Shown here: piece after piece, positions 18,093 through 26,909 of the stretch
Layout: every line of letters starts with the position of its first letter
How positions within the stretch are numbered: the first letter of the stretch is position 1
Assembly (NCBI GenBank): GCA_023146365.1
Contig: JAGLCE010000061.1
Location: forward strand, 1-45,526
Origin: Endozoicomonadaceae bacterium
Lineage (GTDB): Bacteria > Pseudomonadota > Gammaproteobacteria > Pseudomonadales > Endozoicomonadaceae
Reading direction: 5' to 3'
DNA: 45,526 nucleotides
Notes under the pieces: generated by a model
Databases searched by the model: none
The model's input: only the letters and a program-made list of their open reading frames with translations
Told to the model about the DNA's origin: nothing
Position numbers and translations under genes: made by a program

Positions 18093-19937
18093 TTAGTGGA
18101 GGGAGGCTATTGCCTCATCTAGTCGTGTGGCCATTTCATCTACAGTGACTTCAGCCTGTAGTTTGAGCTGGCTGAGTTCACGGCCTTTAAGATCGAAAAA
18201 AAGGAATGCTGGAGGGCCAAACAGATGATACTGGTTCAGTAGCTGGGTCTGTTCTGGTGTGTTACGGGTAATGTCCATGCGAACAGTGCTGAAGGCTTCT
18301 AGACGCGTCTTGATGCTGGGAGCGGAGAGTACTTTTCGTTCAATGACCTTGCAGGAGATGCACCAGTCGGCATAAAAATCCAGCAAAAGGGGGCGCTGAT
18401 CGAGAACAGCCTGGGCTTTTGCTGCTTTCAGTTCATCCAATGTGGTGATGGTCTGAAACGTACTGTTCTGTGTGGCGGTGAGTGTCATACCCGCTGGTTG
18501 AGCGGTTTGCGATAGCAGGGGATTCAATGGATCCGTATTACCCTTGATTCCGCCAATGAATAGTGTGACGCCGCAGATTAACAGCAATATCCCAATGATC
18601 TGTCGGAATGCGTCCCAGCCCTTGCGCTGATTGAAGTCTGTGGCGCCCAGATAAACTGCTGAGCCAATCAACAAGCTTCCCCATAGTAGTAGTGTGATCG
18701 GTGCCGGAATAATCCGTTCCAGAAGGCTGACGGCAACGCCCAGCATCAGAACGCCAAACACGGCTTTCACGCTATCCATCCACGCACCACTCTTTGGTAG
18801 CAGAGAACTTCCACCAATACCGAGGATCAATAGTGGTGTTCCCATACCTAGACCGAGACTGAAGAGTGCAGCCCCCCCCAGAGTGATATCAGAGGTGCTA
18901 CTAATATAGATGAGTGCGCCAGCCAGTGGTGCGGAAACACAAGGAGAGACCAGTAGGGTGGCGCAAATACCCATGAAGATAGCGCCCAAATAGGTGCCTC
19001 CCCGTTTCTCGCTTGTTGTTTGGTCAGCATTCACCAGTTTGTCTCGCAGTTTTTCAGGCAGTTGCAGTTCGAACAGGCCGAACATGGAGAGCGACAGCCC
19101 AGAAAACAGCAGGGCAAAGGGTACCAGAATCCAGGGAGATTGCAGTTTTGCTTGTAAATTAAGACTGGCACCGAAATAGCCCATTAGCATGCCCGCTAGG
19201 GCGAAGGTAATAGACATACTGAGCACGTAGCAGACAGTTAATAAAATGGTACGCAGACGACTGCTGGTATTGCCGATGACAATCGTGGAGAGAATGGGGA
19301 TCATCGGTAACACACAGGGAGTAAAGGCTAGTGCCAAACCTCCAAGAAAAAACAGGGAAATCAATGACCAAAGAGTGCTGCCATTCAGTAGTGATGCGAG
19401 GAATGTATCCTGACGGGTATCATGGTTGCTGGTGGTATATTGAGTGGGTGCGGTGGTTGGTATGACAGTATGGATCGCAGAGGTATCCTTGCTCACAAGG
19501 ATCAGCGTCGTCGTGCTGGGGGGGTAGCAGAGACCTGCATCGGCACAGCCTTGAAAGGTGACAGCCACTTCAGGTAGGGAGTGGCTCGTTTCTATCGGTA
19601 GCCGAATTTCCATATCTTCAGAATAGATTTCTATCTCGGCTTGCTGAAAAGGATCGAACTTTACCGTGCCGTCTGGCAGTACGGGGGTGCCAAGCTGGGT
19701 ACTGTTGTCAACGGGCTGAAACTGGAACATGTGGCGATAAAGATAGTGACCCAGCGTGACAGTGATCTGTATGACTGCTTCATCATTAGTTCTATAGCCA
19801 TTGATCTGAAAAGCTTCTTCGACAGGCAGAAATTGCGGGTCAGATTGCTGACCTAAAAGATCCTGCAGTCCTGAAGCTAGTATTGATTGAGTGGTTATCA
19901 AAAACAGTAAAAACGCAGATCGAAAAAACACTTTCAT
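18093..19937 (-). CDS. dsbD: Thiol:disulfide interchange protein DsbD
   Basis: 614 residues. It moves electrons from cytoplasmic thioredoxin to periplasmic DsbC/DsbG and cytochrome-maturation partners. Order of domains: signal peptide (MKVFFRSAFLLFLITTQSILA); periplasmic alpha domain with the cysteine pair in GCADAGLCYPP; eight-helix membrane domain with its redox cysteines in TPCVLPMIP and SPCVSAPLAG; C-terminal thioredoxin-like domain with YADWCISCKVIE. All six functional cysteines are present. The frame is open to 20018; ATG 19937 puts the signal peptide at the N terminus, though ATG 19955 is also possible. Ribosome binding site weak. Upstream of aroQ. Confidence 0.94.
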   Translation of the reverse strand: MKVFFRSAFLLFLITTQSILASGLQDLLGQQSDPQFLPVEEAFQINGYRTNDEAVIQITVTLGHYLYRHMFQFQPVDNSTQLGTPVLPDGTVKFDPFQQAEIEIYSEDMEIRLPIETSHSLPEVAVTFQGCADAGLCYPPSTTTLILVSKDTSAIHTVIPTTAPTQYTTSNHDTRQDTFLASLLNGSTLWSLISLFFLGGLALAFTPCVLPMIPILSTIVIGNTSSRLRTILLTVCYVLSMSITFALAGMLMGYFGASLNLQAKLQSPWILVPFALLFSGLSLSMFGLFELQLPEKLRDKLVNADQTTSEKRGGTYLGAIFMGICATLLVSPCVSAPLAGALIYISSTSDITLGGAALFSLGLGMGTPLLILGIGGSSLLPKSGAWMDSVKAVFGVLMLGVAVSLLERIIPAPITLLLWGSLLIGSAVYLGATDFNQRKGWDAFRQIIGILLLICGVTLFIGGIKGNTDPLNPLLSQTAQPAGMTLTATQNSTFQTITTLDELKAAKAQAVLDQRPLLLDFYADWCISCKVIERKVLSAPSIKTRLEAFSTVRMDITRNTPEQTQLLNQYHLFGPPAFLFFDLKGRELSQLKLQAEVTVDEMATRLDEAIASLH

Positions 19938-20076
19938 GATTTGAGTCGACGGCATTGGTGTTGATGGACGGACAATTCTGATTGTGCCTGTTCTCATAGT
20001 CAATGGCAATGTCGGCATGAAGAGTGATTTTTATAATAGATCTGCTGATGGGTGTTCTGGAGATTATGACGCAGAA

Positions 20077-20097
20077 ATGAACCAGCCGAAGCTGGCT
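20077..20097 (-). terminator. Possible ppa terminator hairpin
   Basis: On the minus strand AGCCAGC-TTCG-GCTGGTT makes a 7-bp stem with a stable UUCG-type tetraloop about 13 bases after the ppa stop. The following bases (CATTTCTG) are only mildly T-rich. Confidence 0.5.
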
Positions 20098-20109
20098 CTG
20101 GAGCAGTGA

Positions 20110-20640
20110 TCAGGCGTTTTGGTAAGCTTCAGCAGACTTGATGATGGCGTCCTTGGCGGCTTCGGGGCCTTCCCATGACTCCACTTTGACCCACTTGCCT
20201 TCTTCCAGATCTTTGTAGTGTTCAAAGAAATGTTGGATTTGGCGAATCAACAGTTCAGGCAGGTCATGGTAATCCTTCACTTCTCTGTACAGGGAGGTCA
20301 GTTTATCGTGGGGAACTGCAAGCAGTTTGACGTCTTCACCTTTCTCATCGGTCATGTTCAGGATGCCGACGGCGCGGCAGCGTACAACAGAACCGTGGAT
20401 GACGGGGTATGGGGTGACCACCAGAACGTCAATAGGGTCGCCGTCGCCTGCTAGTGTCTGGGGAATATAGCCGTAATTGGCAGGGTAGAACATGGTGGTG
20501 GTCATGAAACGGTCAACAAAAACTGCATCGGAGTCCTTGTCAATCTCGTACTTAACGGGATCGCTGTTGGTCGGAATTTCAATAATGACGTTAAAATCGT
20601 CAGGGATGCTTGTACCCGCCGGAATTTTATCAAAGCTCAT
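20110..20640 (-). CDS. ppa: Inorganic pyrophosphatase
   Basis: 176 residues, the same length as E. coli Ppa. It hydrolyses pyrophosphate and drives biosynthetic reactions forward. The signature DGDPIDVLV with the metal-binding aspartates, YPANYGYIPQTL, and the late YKDLEEGKWVKVE are intact. The frame extends to 20787, but MSFDKIPAG at 20640 is the family start. Its upstream leader (20642 onward) has been copied in the tandem duplication described separately, so a second copy of the ppa leader sits at 21673. Confidence 0.97.
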   Translation of the reverse strand: MSFDKIPAGTSIPDDFNVIIEIPTNSDPVKYEIDKDSDAVFVDRFMTTTMFYPANYGYIPQTLAGDGDPIDVLVVTPYPVIHGSVVRCRAVGILNMTDEKGEDVKLLAVPHDKLTSLYREVKDYHDLPELLIRQIQHFFEHYKDLEEGKWVKVESWEGPEAAKDAIIKSAEAYQNA

Positions 20641-20641
20641 A

Positions 20642-21672
20642 TGTCTACCTGAATGCGAAGTATCAATAAAACTGGAAATTATAGAGATGAGGGAGAGACA
20701 AGCCAACCCTTTAGTCCTACTAAATAGTTTGCTAATTTGGTTGAAGATAGCAGGTTGTATGGAACTAAATAGCGCCAAATCATTCAAATAACGAAGAAGA
20801 GTCTTGTTTTGGGGTCTTGGGTGAGAGGCGACTGCTCAGTATGACGTAGTTGTTTTTTTGTTGCCGTGCCGTGAGGTGGATTCGCAGAGTTTAGTCACGC
20901 AGGGCAATGTTCACGATTCTCAGAAACGCGACACCTTGGGTGATGGTTAAAGCTGCAGGCTTTGCTTAAATTTCTTAATGACAAAAACAGGTTAGTGATT
21001 GAGTGGATTTTTTAAGAGAAGTTCACGTTAGCTGACTGTTTGCATTAAATATATATTAATTGGATTGCCTATATTACTAAAAAGGATGCAATAAAGTGGA
21101 ATTAAATCAATATGGAGGAGGTTCCATAGACGCTACGCCTGCTAATACACCTGAATCTGAAGTAGTAGTGGCAAAGAGTGATGGAAAAATTGATGGGCAT
21201 AGCTGCAAGGTGAATCCTGTGCCTGCGGAGATGAGTGCTCCAAATGAACATCTTACGCCTTCATCAGTAGATAGGAAGGTTAGTGCAGCACCAGGGGGGG
21301 GGGCAGCATCAGTGCAAAAAGATGTTAATGCCAGTGATGCAAATGGCAAGCCGCAATCGATAAAAACTGATGATGGGCTACCAGCGGAACAACAGCAAAA
21401 TTTGAATGAGGTAGATCCAGCAGAGGGTTTGGCTCCAGATGAGGAGCAAAAAAATACATGTAATTTGAGAACAGTTTTTGGCATTGTCAGTATTTTATTT
21501 AACGTGATTAGCAAACTTTTTGAAAAGATGCTGAGCGTTGCGATTTTTATTGGTCTGGGCGTAGCTTTGTACAGTATTCCGATGATTAGTGCGCCTTTTC
21601 TTATTGGAGGACTAGCTTTATTTGCTGCTGAGGTTGTGTTTGTTTTACTAACAGATCTAGATGCTGAAGAAT
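20642..21672. repeat. Tandem duplication, unit 1 (ppa leader plus truncated gene)
   Basis: This unit of about 1.03 kb is repeated at 21673 onward. Matching landmarks include TGTCTACCT (20642 and 21673), AAGTATCAATAAAACTGG, CGCCAAATCATTCAAATAA, TTGTTGCCGTGCCGTGA, GGGTGATG and ATTAATTGGATTGCCTAT. The non-coding 450 bases match better than the coding part. The unit starts at the base next to the ppa start codon and ends inside the first paralogous gene. Confidence 0.9.
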
Positions 21673-21683
21673 TGTCTACCTAA
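21096..21683 (+). CDS. Paralogous hydrophobic-domain protein 1, 3'-truncated, G10 tract
   Basis: 195 residues, no known family. Residues 1-115 are polar and Pro/Ser/Asp-rich. From about 125 to 185 two hydrophobic segments are separated by a short polar turn (MLSVAIFIGLGVALYSI then PFLIGGLALFAAEVVFVLL). It uses GTG at 21096, which aligns exactly with the ATG of the paralogue at 22125; AAAGGA lies upstream. A run of ten G residues (21294-21303) lies in frame at residues 67-70. The protein stops at LST, encoded by bases that belong to the second duplication unit, so it has lost the C-terminal tail seen in its paralogue. A membrane-inserted effector is possible; function unknown. Confidence 0.6.
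   Translation: MELNQYGGGSIDATPANTPESEVVVAKSDGKIDGHSCKVNPVPAEMSAPNEHLTPSSVDRKVSAAPGGGAASVQKDVNASDANGKPQSIKTDDGLPAEQQQNLNEVDPAEGLAPDEEQKNTCNLRTVFGIVSILFNVISKLFEKMLSVAIFIGLGVALYSIPMISAPFLIGGLALFAAEVVFVLLTDLDAEELST
21294..21303 (+). repeat. G10 homopolymer tract in coding sequence
   Basis: Ten consecutive G bases inside the 5' third of the 21096 gene. A one-base slip would truncate the protein, the classic arrangement of a phase-variable locus. The paralogue at 22125 has no such tract. Confidence 0.9.
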
Positions 21684-23033
21684 AATACAAAGTATCAATA
21701 AAACTGGAAAGTATAGAGGTGAGAGAGAGGCAAACTCACCCTTTGTCCTACTAATTCTACTAAATAGTTTGCTAGTTGAAAAGTAGCAGATTATATGGAG
21801 CTAAAGAGCGCCAAATCATTCAAATAATGAAGAGGTATATTGTTTGGGCTGAGAGACGACGGCTCAGTGTGGAATAGTTGTTTTTTGTTGCCGTGCCGTG
21901 AAGTGGGTTCGTAGAGTTCAGTCACGCAGGTCAATGTTCACGATTCTCAAGAACGTGACACCTTGGGTGATGATTAAAATCTTAGGTTATGCTTGGATTT
22001 TTTAATGATAAAAACAGCTTGGTGATTGAGTTGAATATTGTAAGTGAGATTTGATTTAGCTAGACTGATTGTGCTAAATATGTATTAATTGGATTGCCTA
22101 TGTAGCTGAAATGGATGAAATAAAATGGACGTAAATCGACCTTTAGGTTCCGCTGGCGTTGAGCCTGTTGCTAATGTGCCTGAAGCGCTAACACCAAAGA
22201 TTTCTGTGGATTTTCAGGGGCGTGACTGTAGTGTGAATTCTGTGTCTACAGAAATGATTGGGCTGAAGAAGCAATCGATTGCGCCTGCATCAGGAGATAG
22301 GAGAGTTAGTGTAGCGTCAGATGAGGATACAGTATCACTGAAAAAAGATGTTGATGCTTGTGATGGCAAGCCGCAACTGATAAAAGTTGAGGGTCAGCTG
22401 ACAGCGGAACAACAGAAAAATTTGGAGAAGGAAATAGATCAAAAAGATGAGTGGACTCCAGATGAAAAGCAGAAAGCTAAAGGTGATGTTAAAAAGGTTG
22501 CTGGCTTTTTCAAGAGTTTAGCTAGGTTAATTAGCAAAAATATTTTAAAAATAGTGTGCACTACGTTTTTTGTTGCTCTGGGCGTAACTTTGAGCTTGAT
22601 TCCGGGTGTTGGTGCACCGTTACTTATTGGAGGACTAATGTTCCTTGGTGTTGGGGCTGTATTCATTCTAGGAGTAGATATGGATACAGATTTTTCTTAT
22701 ATGGATGAGAATGTTGACAAAAAGGAAACTGAAGATGACAATGTTTCAGGCGCAGATGATGAGCTAGAGAAAGCTAAGTTACTAAAAAAGAGGGAATCTG
22801 CAGATGAGGTTAGGAGTGAAGAGAAAGAGAAAGAAGGCAAAAATATGAACTTTCATCATAACTCCAGCTATGATGAGGAATGTGAAAAGGTTGAAGAGAC
22901 TGGAAAGGTTTTGGCGAGAGAAAATAACAATTATGTTGTTGTTAATAACAAAGTTCTAAGAGATAAATCAAATGATACTAATCCAGATCTTGAGGTAGTT
23001 AAAAATGCTTTGGAGAAAGAGTCAGAGGTTTAA
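21673..23033. repeat. Tandem duplication, unit 2 (ppa-leader copy plus full-length gene)
   Basis: Second copy of the 20642 unit. It begins with TGTCTACCTAAAATACAAAG, the counterpart of the ppa leader, and continues through the intergenic block to the intact paralogue at 22125. Matching with unit 1 ends near 22690; the rest of this stretch is the gene's own 3' part. The many scattered differences from unit 1 show the duplication is not recent. Confidence 0.85.
22125..23033 (+). CDS. Paralogous hydrophobic-domain protein 2, full length
   Basis: 302 residues, unrecognised. A polar N-terminal region (1-125) resembles the 21096 product in order of motifs (ASGDRRVSVASD, DGKPQLIKVEG, LTAEQQKNLE). 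A bilobed hydrophobic segment follows (about 143-187: ILKIVCTTFFVALGVTLSLI, a GVGAP turn, LLIGGLMFLGVGAVFIL). The C-terminal 110 residues are very acidic and charged. No signal peptide. A bilobed hydrophobic segment in an otherwise soluble protein resembles the layout of chlamydial inclusion-membrane proteins, though no homology is claimed. Position next to the translocon genes suggests a T3SS substrate; this is inference. Confidence 0.65.
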   Translation: MDVNRPLGSAGVEPVANVPEALTPKISVDFQGRDCSVNSVSTEMIGLKKQSIAPASGDRRVSVASDEDTVSLKKDVDACDGKPQLIKVEGQLTAEQQKNLEKEIDQKDEWTPDEKQKAKGDVKKVAGFFKSLARLISKNILKIVCTTFFVALGVTLSLIPGVGAPLLIGGLMFLGVGAVFILGVDMDTDFSYMDENVDKKETEDDNVSGADDELEKAKLLKKRESADEVRSEEKEKEGKNMNFHHNSSYDEECEKVEETGKVLARENNNYVVVNNKVLRDKSNDTNPDLEVVKNALEKESEV

Positions 23034-23123
23034 ATCAAAAATAATGACATTAACTTCAGGCTACGTAAGGCCTAAGAGGTAAAATACATCCATCTAAGTA
23101 TTTCACTTACAGAGTGAGTTTTC

Positions 23124-23700
23124 GTGAAATTGAAAATAGAGCAATCTGATACCGAATTTTATACCCCAGCAACGGGTCTGTATTTCATCGGCTATGCCAT
23201 GAATCAAAAAACAACACTCAAGAAGACCCAGGGTGCTGTTAACAAAAAGGCACGGTATTCCCAATATTGAGTTCATTCGAACAGTCAGTGCTCTTTTGGC
23301 GAAGGGTAAAAGCGATTTTGATGCGATCGAAAAAATTCGCAATGATGACTGCTTCAAGCGTTGCATGGGTATTCGACAAATGTCGTTTTCCAGTCGTTTA
23401 CGTCAGAGGTTGGATGAAGATGCTTCCGCACTGATGCCCCTGATTAATGGCAATCTGTCGGAGGTCATTGTTAATCTGGATGTCCTCGTCACAGCCCTTC
23501 CGGCTCGGTTGGGCAAGCAGCATTATATTGCCCTGGATATTGATGTTTTTAATTTACAGTAAGCATGGAAGTAAATTTCTCGTTCCCACGTGGGAACGAG
23601 GAAACGAGAAAAAGTTGAATTTGGAGCCTCACTCCGTGTTCTTAATCGATGAAAATGTGCAAGTAATCAAGAAGTTACGGATTCATGATGAAGCTAAAAC
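23124..23700 (+). pseudogene. IS1380-family transposase remnant
   Basis: The frame starts at GTG 23124 with VKLKIEQSDTEFYTPATGL and runs into a stop near 23270. The neighbouring frame then carries HGIPNIEFIRTVSALLAKG, KSDFDAIEKIR and ALPARLGKQHYIALDIDVF to a stop at 23560. These are N-terminal blocks of an IS1380-type DDE transposase, broken by one frameshift and truncated before the rest of the catalytic domain. Sequence near the right end (TGTGCAAGTAATCAAGAAGT, 23656) recurs at 43745. Confidence 0.75.
23579..23600. repeat. Perfect 22-bp palindrome
   Basis: CTCGTTCCCAC followed directly by its complement GTGGGAACGAG, inside the decayed IS1380 region. CGTTCCCACG-type palindromes are known as dispersed repeats in several proteobacteria; here it could form a cruciform or be a scar of a small mobile repeat. 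Confidence 0.7.
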
Positions 23701-23765
23701 ATCAAGATGATATGGCATAATAGTCATTGTGCATGGTATGTTATTGCTGTAAGAAGAGGTGAACT

Positions 23766-24365
23766 ATGAACAGTAACTCTATAAATGGTTCTTCGCCGGT
23801 AAATACGCAGCCGGTTGAGTCTTCTAATCAAGGTCAAGGAATGACCGGTAAGGAGGCGATGGATGAGTCGGTAACAACAATTAACGGTGCTGGCAATAAC
23901 GCTAAAGGTGGCGATTGGCTTAGCGGTGTAAGCCTTGATACATTAATGTTGTCAATCATGACTGATCGGGCGGAACTCTTGGAAGGCACACTCCGGACAC
24001 AGGTGGATCAAGTTCGTGCAAAGAATGATCAGCTAAAGGAGGCCAATGAGATACTGGCATCTGCCAGAGGAGCTAAAAGCAATACTGGTGAAGAGGGTCG
24101 TACGGCAGTGCCTCCAGAGGTTGCGAAGTTTTTTGATGATAATAATATTAAGTGGAATGGGAATGCTACTCAGAACTCTTCTCAGTGGGGTCTTGCTATT
24201 GAAAACTTGAAAGGGTTTTCAGAAAGTCTGACTAGTACATCTCAGCTTGATATGACTAAACTGCAGTCAACATCTGGAAAATTCAACCAAACGTTTGAGA
24301 TGATGTCTCAGTTTGTTTCCAAGTACTATCGGAGTTCGGACAGTCTTATTAAAAATATGGGTTGA
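23766..24365 (+). CDS. T3SS SseB/EspA-like filament or tip protein, copy 1
   Basis: 199 residues. The order of features follows SseB of SPI-2 (196 residues) and EspA: a polar N terminus, a hydrophobic helix (LDTLMLSIMTDRAELL, about 58-73), a coiled helix (VDQVRAKNDQLKEANEIL), the marker VPPEVAKFFDDNNIKWNG (compare SseB VPEDVIKYMRDNGILIDG, recalled) and a C-terminal helix QSTSGKFNQTFEMMSQFVSKYY. Such proteins form the extracellular filament or cap the needle and dock the translocon. An AGAGGTG ribosome binding site precedes the ATG. First gene of the translocon cluster; the chaperone-translocator order that follows fits. A divergent LcrV/IpaD-type tip is the alternative. Confidence 0.7.
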   Translation: MNSNSINGSSPVNTQPVESSNQGQGMTGKEAMDESVTTINGAGNNAKGGDWLSGVSLDTLMLSIMTDRAELLEGTLRTQVDQVRAKNDQLKEANEILASARGAKSNTGEEGRTAVPPEVAKFFDDNNIKWNGNATQNSSQWGLAIENLKGFSESLTSTSQLDMTKLQSTSGKFNQTFEMMSQFVSKYYRSSDSLIKNMG

Positions 24366-24541
24366 TGAAAATGTGGTATGTCAGGTTGATGAATACGAGT
24401 AATGTACTAGTTGTGAAGCATCTACTTGTCAATTGTTAGTTTGAAGTTGTACTATGTTTTTTGTGGACTGATTATAACAAAAGAGTGTGTAGTGATGATC
24501 ATTGTTAATGGCATGTTGTTTTTTTTTAAGGAGAGCCAAAT

Positions 24542-25138
24542 ATGACAGACAAAAAATCTATTGATGATGCTTCAATGCCTACCGGGGTAGCATTTGATAA
24601 ACATCAAAAGGAAGAAATGAGTGGCGATGAAATGATGAAGAAAACGATGGGATTGATTAACAGAGCGGCAGGTGTTTCTGATAACGTTAATTATCTCAGC
24701 GATGCAAGTATTGATGCGTTAATGTTGGCAATCATGAGTGATCGGGCAGAGCTCTTGGAAAACACGCTTCGGACACAGGTGGATCAAGTTCGTGCAAAGA
24801 ATGATCAGCTAAAGGAGGCCAATACCATTCTCGCATCTGCCAGAGCAGCCAACAGCAATACTGGTAAAGATGGTCGTACGGCAGTGCCTCCAGAGGTTGC
24901 GAAGTTTTTTAGTGATAATCATATTAAGTGGAATGGGAATGCTACTCAGAACTCTTCTCAGTGGGGTCTTGCTATTGAAAACTTGAAAGGGTTTTCAGAA
25001 AGTCTGACTAGTACATCTCAGCTTGATATGACTAAACTGCAGTCAACATCTGGAAAATTCAACCAAACGTTTGAGATGATGTCTCAGTTTATTTCCAAGT
25101 ACTACCGGAGTTCGGACAATATTATTAAAAATATCTAA
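24542..25138 (+). CDS. T3SS SseB/EspA-like filament or tip protein, copy 2
   Basis: 198 residues. It is nearly identical to copy 1 over the C-terminal two thirds, including the VPPEVAKFF marker and the final helix; the N-terminal 50 residues differ. The DNA of the shared part is almost unchanged, so the copies are either recent or kept alike by gene conversion. AAGGAG lies eight bases before the ATG. A decayed third copy lies beyond an IS insertion at 26705. Two different tip or filament subunits with distinct N termini could allow exchange of the exposed part; that is speculation. Confidence 0.7.
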   Translation: MTDKKSIDDASMPTGVAFDKHQKEEMSGDEMMKKTMGLINRAAGVSDNVNYLSDASIDALMLAIMSDRAELLENTLRTQVDQVRAKNDQLKEANTILASARAANSNTGKDGRTAVPPEVAKFFSDNHIKWNGNATQNSSQWGLAIENLKGFSESLTSTSQLDMTKLQSTSGKFNQTFEMMSQFISKYYRSSDNIIKNI

Positions 25139-25172
25139 ACATGGCTTTGTCGTTTGGGAAGGAGGGGAGTGT

Positions 25173-26425
25173 CAGGGCAAAAACATGAACGTTATTTGAA
25201 CAGTCAAACGGCCTGAAAACCTGTAAAATGGCGTCTTTTCTCTGATTCCTAAGACGCTAATGTCTGCCAAATCTCTGTTTTCCAAATTTAGTACACTCAC
25301 TGATCCACGTGATCCAAAAAAAACAACCCACATCTTGGCTGAAATCATGTTTATATCAGTCTGTGCGATTCTTTGTGGAGCAGACGATTGGAACAGTATT
25401 CGATGGTTCGCCGTGATGAAAGAGCAATGTCTTCGGAGGCTTCGGAGGCATCTGAAACTACTCGGTGGTATTCCTGTTGCTATTACCTTCAATCGAGTCT
25501 TTGCGGCCATTGACCCTGACGAGTTTCGCCAGATTTTCATCCAGTGGATACGGGATGTTATTGGCAGATTGGAGCTGTCTGACGGTAGAGTGGTTGCTCT
25601 TGATGACAAGACGATCAAAGGCTGCTCAGCTTGGAACAAGGGTAAAGACGCCATTCATAGGGTCAATGCTTGGTGCACAGAAGCAGGGTTATCACTGGAG
25701 CAGTATAAGGTGGATGCCAAGTCTAATGAGATTACGGCCATTCCCGAGCTTGTCAAGCTCCTTGAGCTCAGTGGCAGCCTGGTAACTATTGATGCAATGG
25801 GCTGCTACCAAAAGAAAAGTACCACAGCAATTTTTAAGAAGAATGCTGACTATCTGATTGCCGTGAAAGGTAATCAAAAAAAGCTCTATGGTGAGCTGAC
25901 ACGAGCCTTTGAACAGTATTGGCAAGACCAACCGAAAGATGCGCCAGGCCAAGCGTTTTCCGAGCAGAAAGGCTCGTCACATGGTCGTGTTGAGCATCGT
26001 CGATGCTGGGTGAGCAATGATATTGCCGCAGATTCAAATGCCGGTGACTAGAAAGCAAAAACCATTGCTGCCGTTCAGTTGGATAGTCAGAAAAAAGGAA
26101 AGGGAAATACGCTGATCCGCGACTTCATATCAAGCTGAAAACTGTTTGCTGACGAAATACTGCAAGCCACAAGAAAGCACTGGCTAGTAGAGAATCAATT
26201 GCACTGGGTTCTTGATGTGGCTTTTGATGAAGATCGTTGCAGGGCAAGAGAAGGCTTTGCTGCTGAGAACTTGGCTGTTGCAAGACAGGTGACTCTCAAT
26301 CTTCTCAAACTGGATACTTCTGTTAAGGCAGGTATTAAGAACAAACGAAAAAATTGTGGGTGGTGCGAAAACTACATGATGAAAGTGCTTGGACTGATTA
26401 ATATATGATCATGTTTTTTCCCTGG
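25173..26425 (+). mobile_element. ISAs1-family insertion sequence with intact ends
   Basis: An element of about 1.25 kb. The left end CAGGGCAAAAACATG (25173) and the right end CATGTTTTTTCCCTG (26410-26424) are inverted repeats. A 9-bp direct repeat GGGGAGTGT flanks it (25164-25172 and 26426-26434), the target-site duplication. Ends and target repeat are intact although the transposase is dead. It sits between SseB/EspA-like copy 2 and the translocator chaperone. Confidence 0.85.
25260..26408 (+). pseudogene. ISAs1-family transposase with two in-frame stops
   Basis: The reading frame of about 382 codons starts MSAKSLFSKFSTLTDPRDPKK and includes the family motifs TFNRVFAAID, VVALDDKTIKG, the LVTIDAMGCYQK catalytic block, YLIAVKGNQKKLY and HWLVENQLHWVLDVAFDEDR. 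TAG at 26049-26051 and TGA at 26136-26138 interrupt the single frame; no frameshift is needed to join the three parts. It lies within the element 25173-26425. Either a recent double loss or a trans-mobilised copy. Confidence 0.9.
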
Positions 26426-26704
26426 GGGGAGTGTTGTGCCGTATGGGACAAGCTATCTTGTTGATGAAAGTGTGGTAAGTTAGGTTGCTGAATATGGGCA
26501 AGGTGCTGGTGCTACTGGTTTTGAAGTATATAGTTGTCAATTATCAGTTTGAGGCTGGTAAAGTGTTGTGAATAAATACGCAGTGCTGGGAAGAAATGCA
26601 GGGTGGTAATAAGTCAGATAGTAAAGTAGTATTTTGCTGAGCACATCCTATTTGTTGGAGTCAGATTTTTCCGAAGGCTATAGCTTGGCTTCTTGTTTTT
26701 TTGA

Positions 26705-26890
26705 GGTCTTACTATTGAAAATTTGAAAAGGGTTTTAATGAAGTCTGGTTAGTACCTTTACAGTTTGGTATTGTACTAGACTGCGGACTGCAGTAAGACT
26801 CTGGAGAATCCAAGAAAACGCTTGAGATAGTGTTTTTGTTTATGGCTAGATACTGTCGTAGCGTGGGCAAACTCATTAAACACATAGCTT
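26705..26890 (+). pseudogene. Fossil third copy of the SseB/EspA-like gene
   Basis: GGTCTTACTATTGAAAATTT matches GGTCTTGCTATTGAAAACTT of copies 1 and 2, and later blocks (GGGTTTT, GTCTGGTTAGTAC, ACTGCAGT, CGCTTGAGAT, TACTGTCGTAGCG) follow in the same order to the position of the C-terminal IKN codons. Several indels and stops break the frame. The preceding 26455-26580 also resembles the spacer after copy 1 (GTTGATGAAA, TTGTCAATT, AGTTTGA). So this is the 3' part of a decayed third copy, directly ahead of the chaperone gene. Confidence 0.75.
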
Positions 26891-26909
26891 TGTTGAGGAG
26901 AGCGTAATA

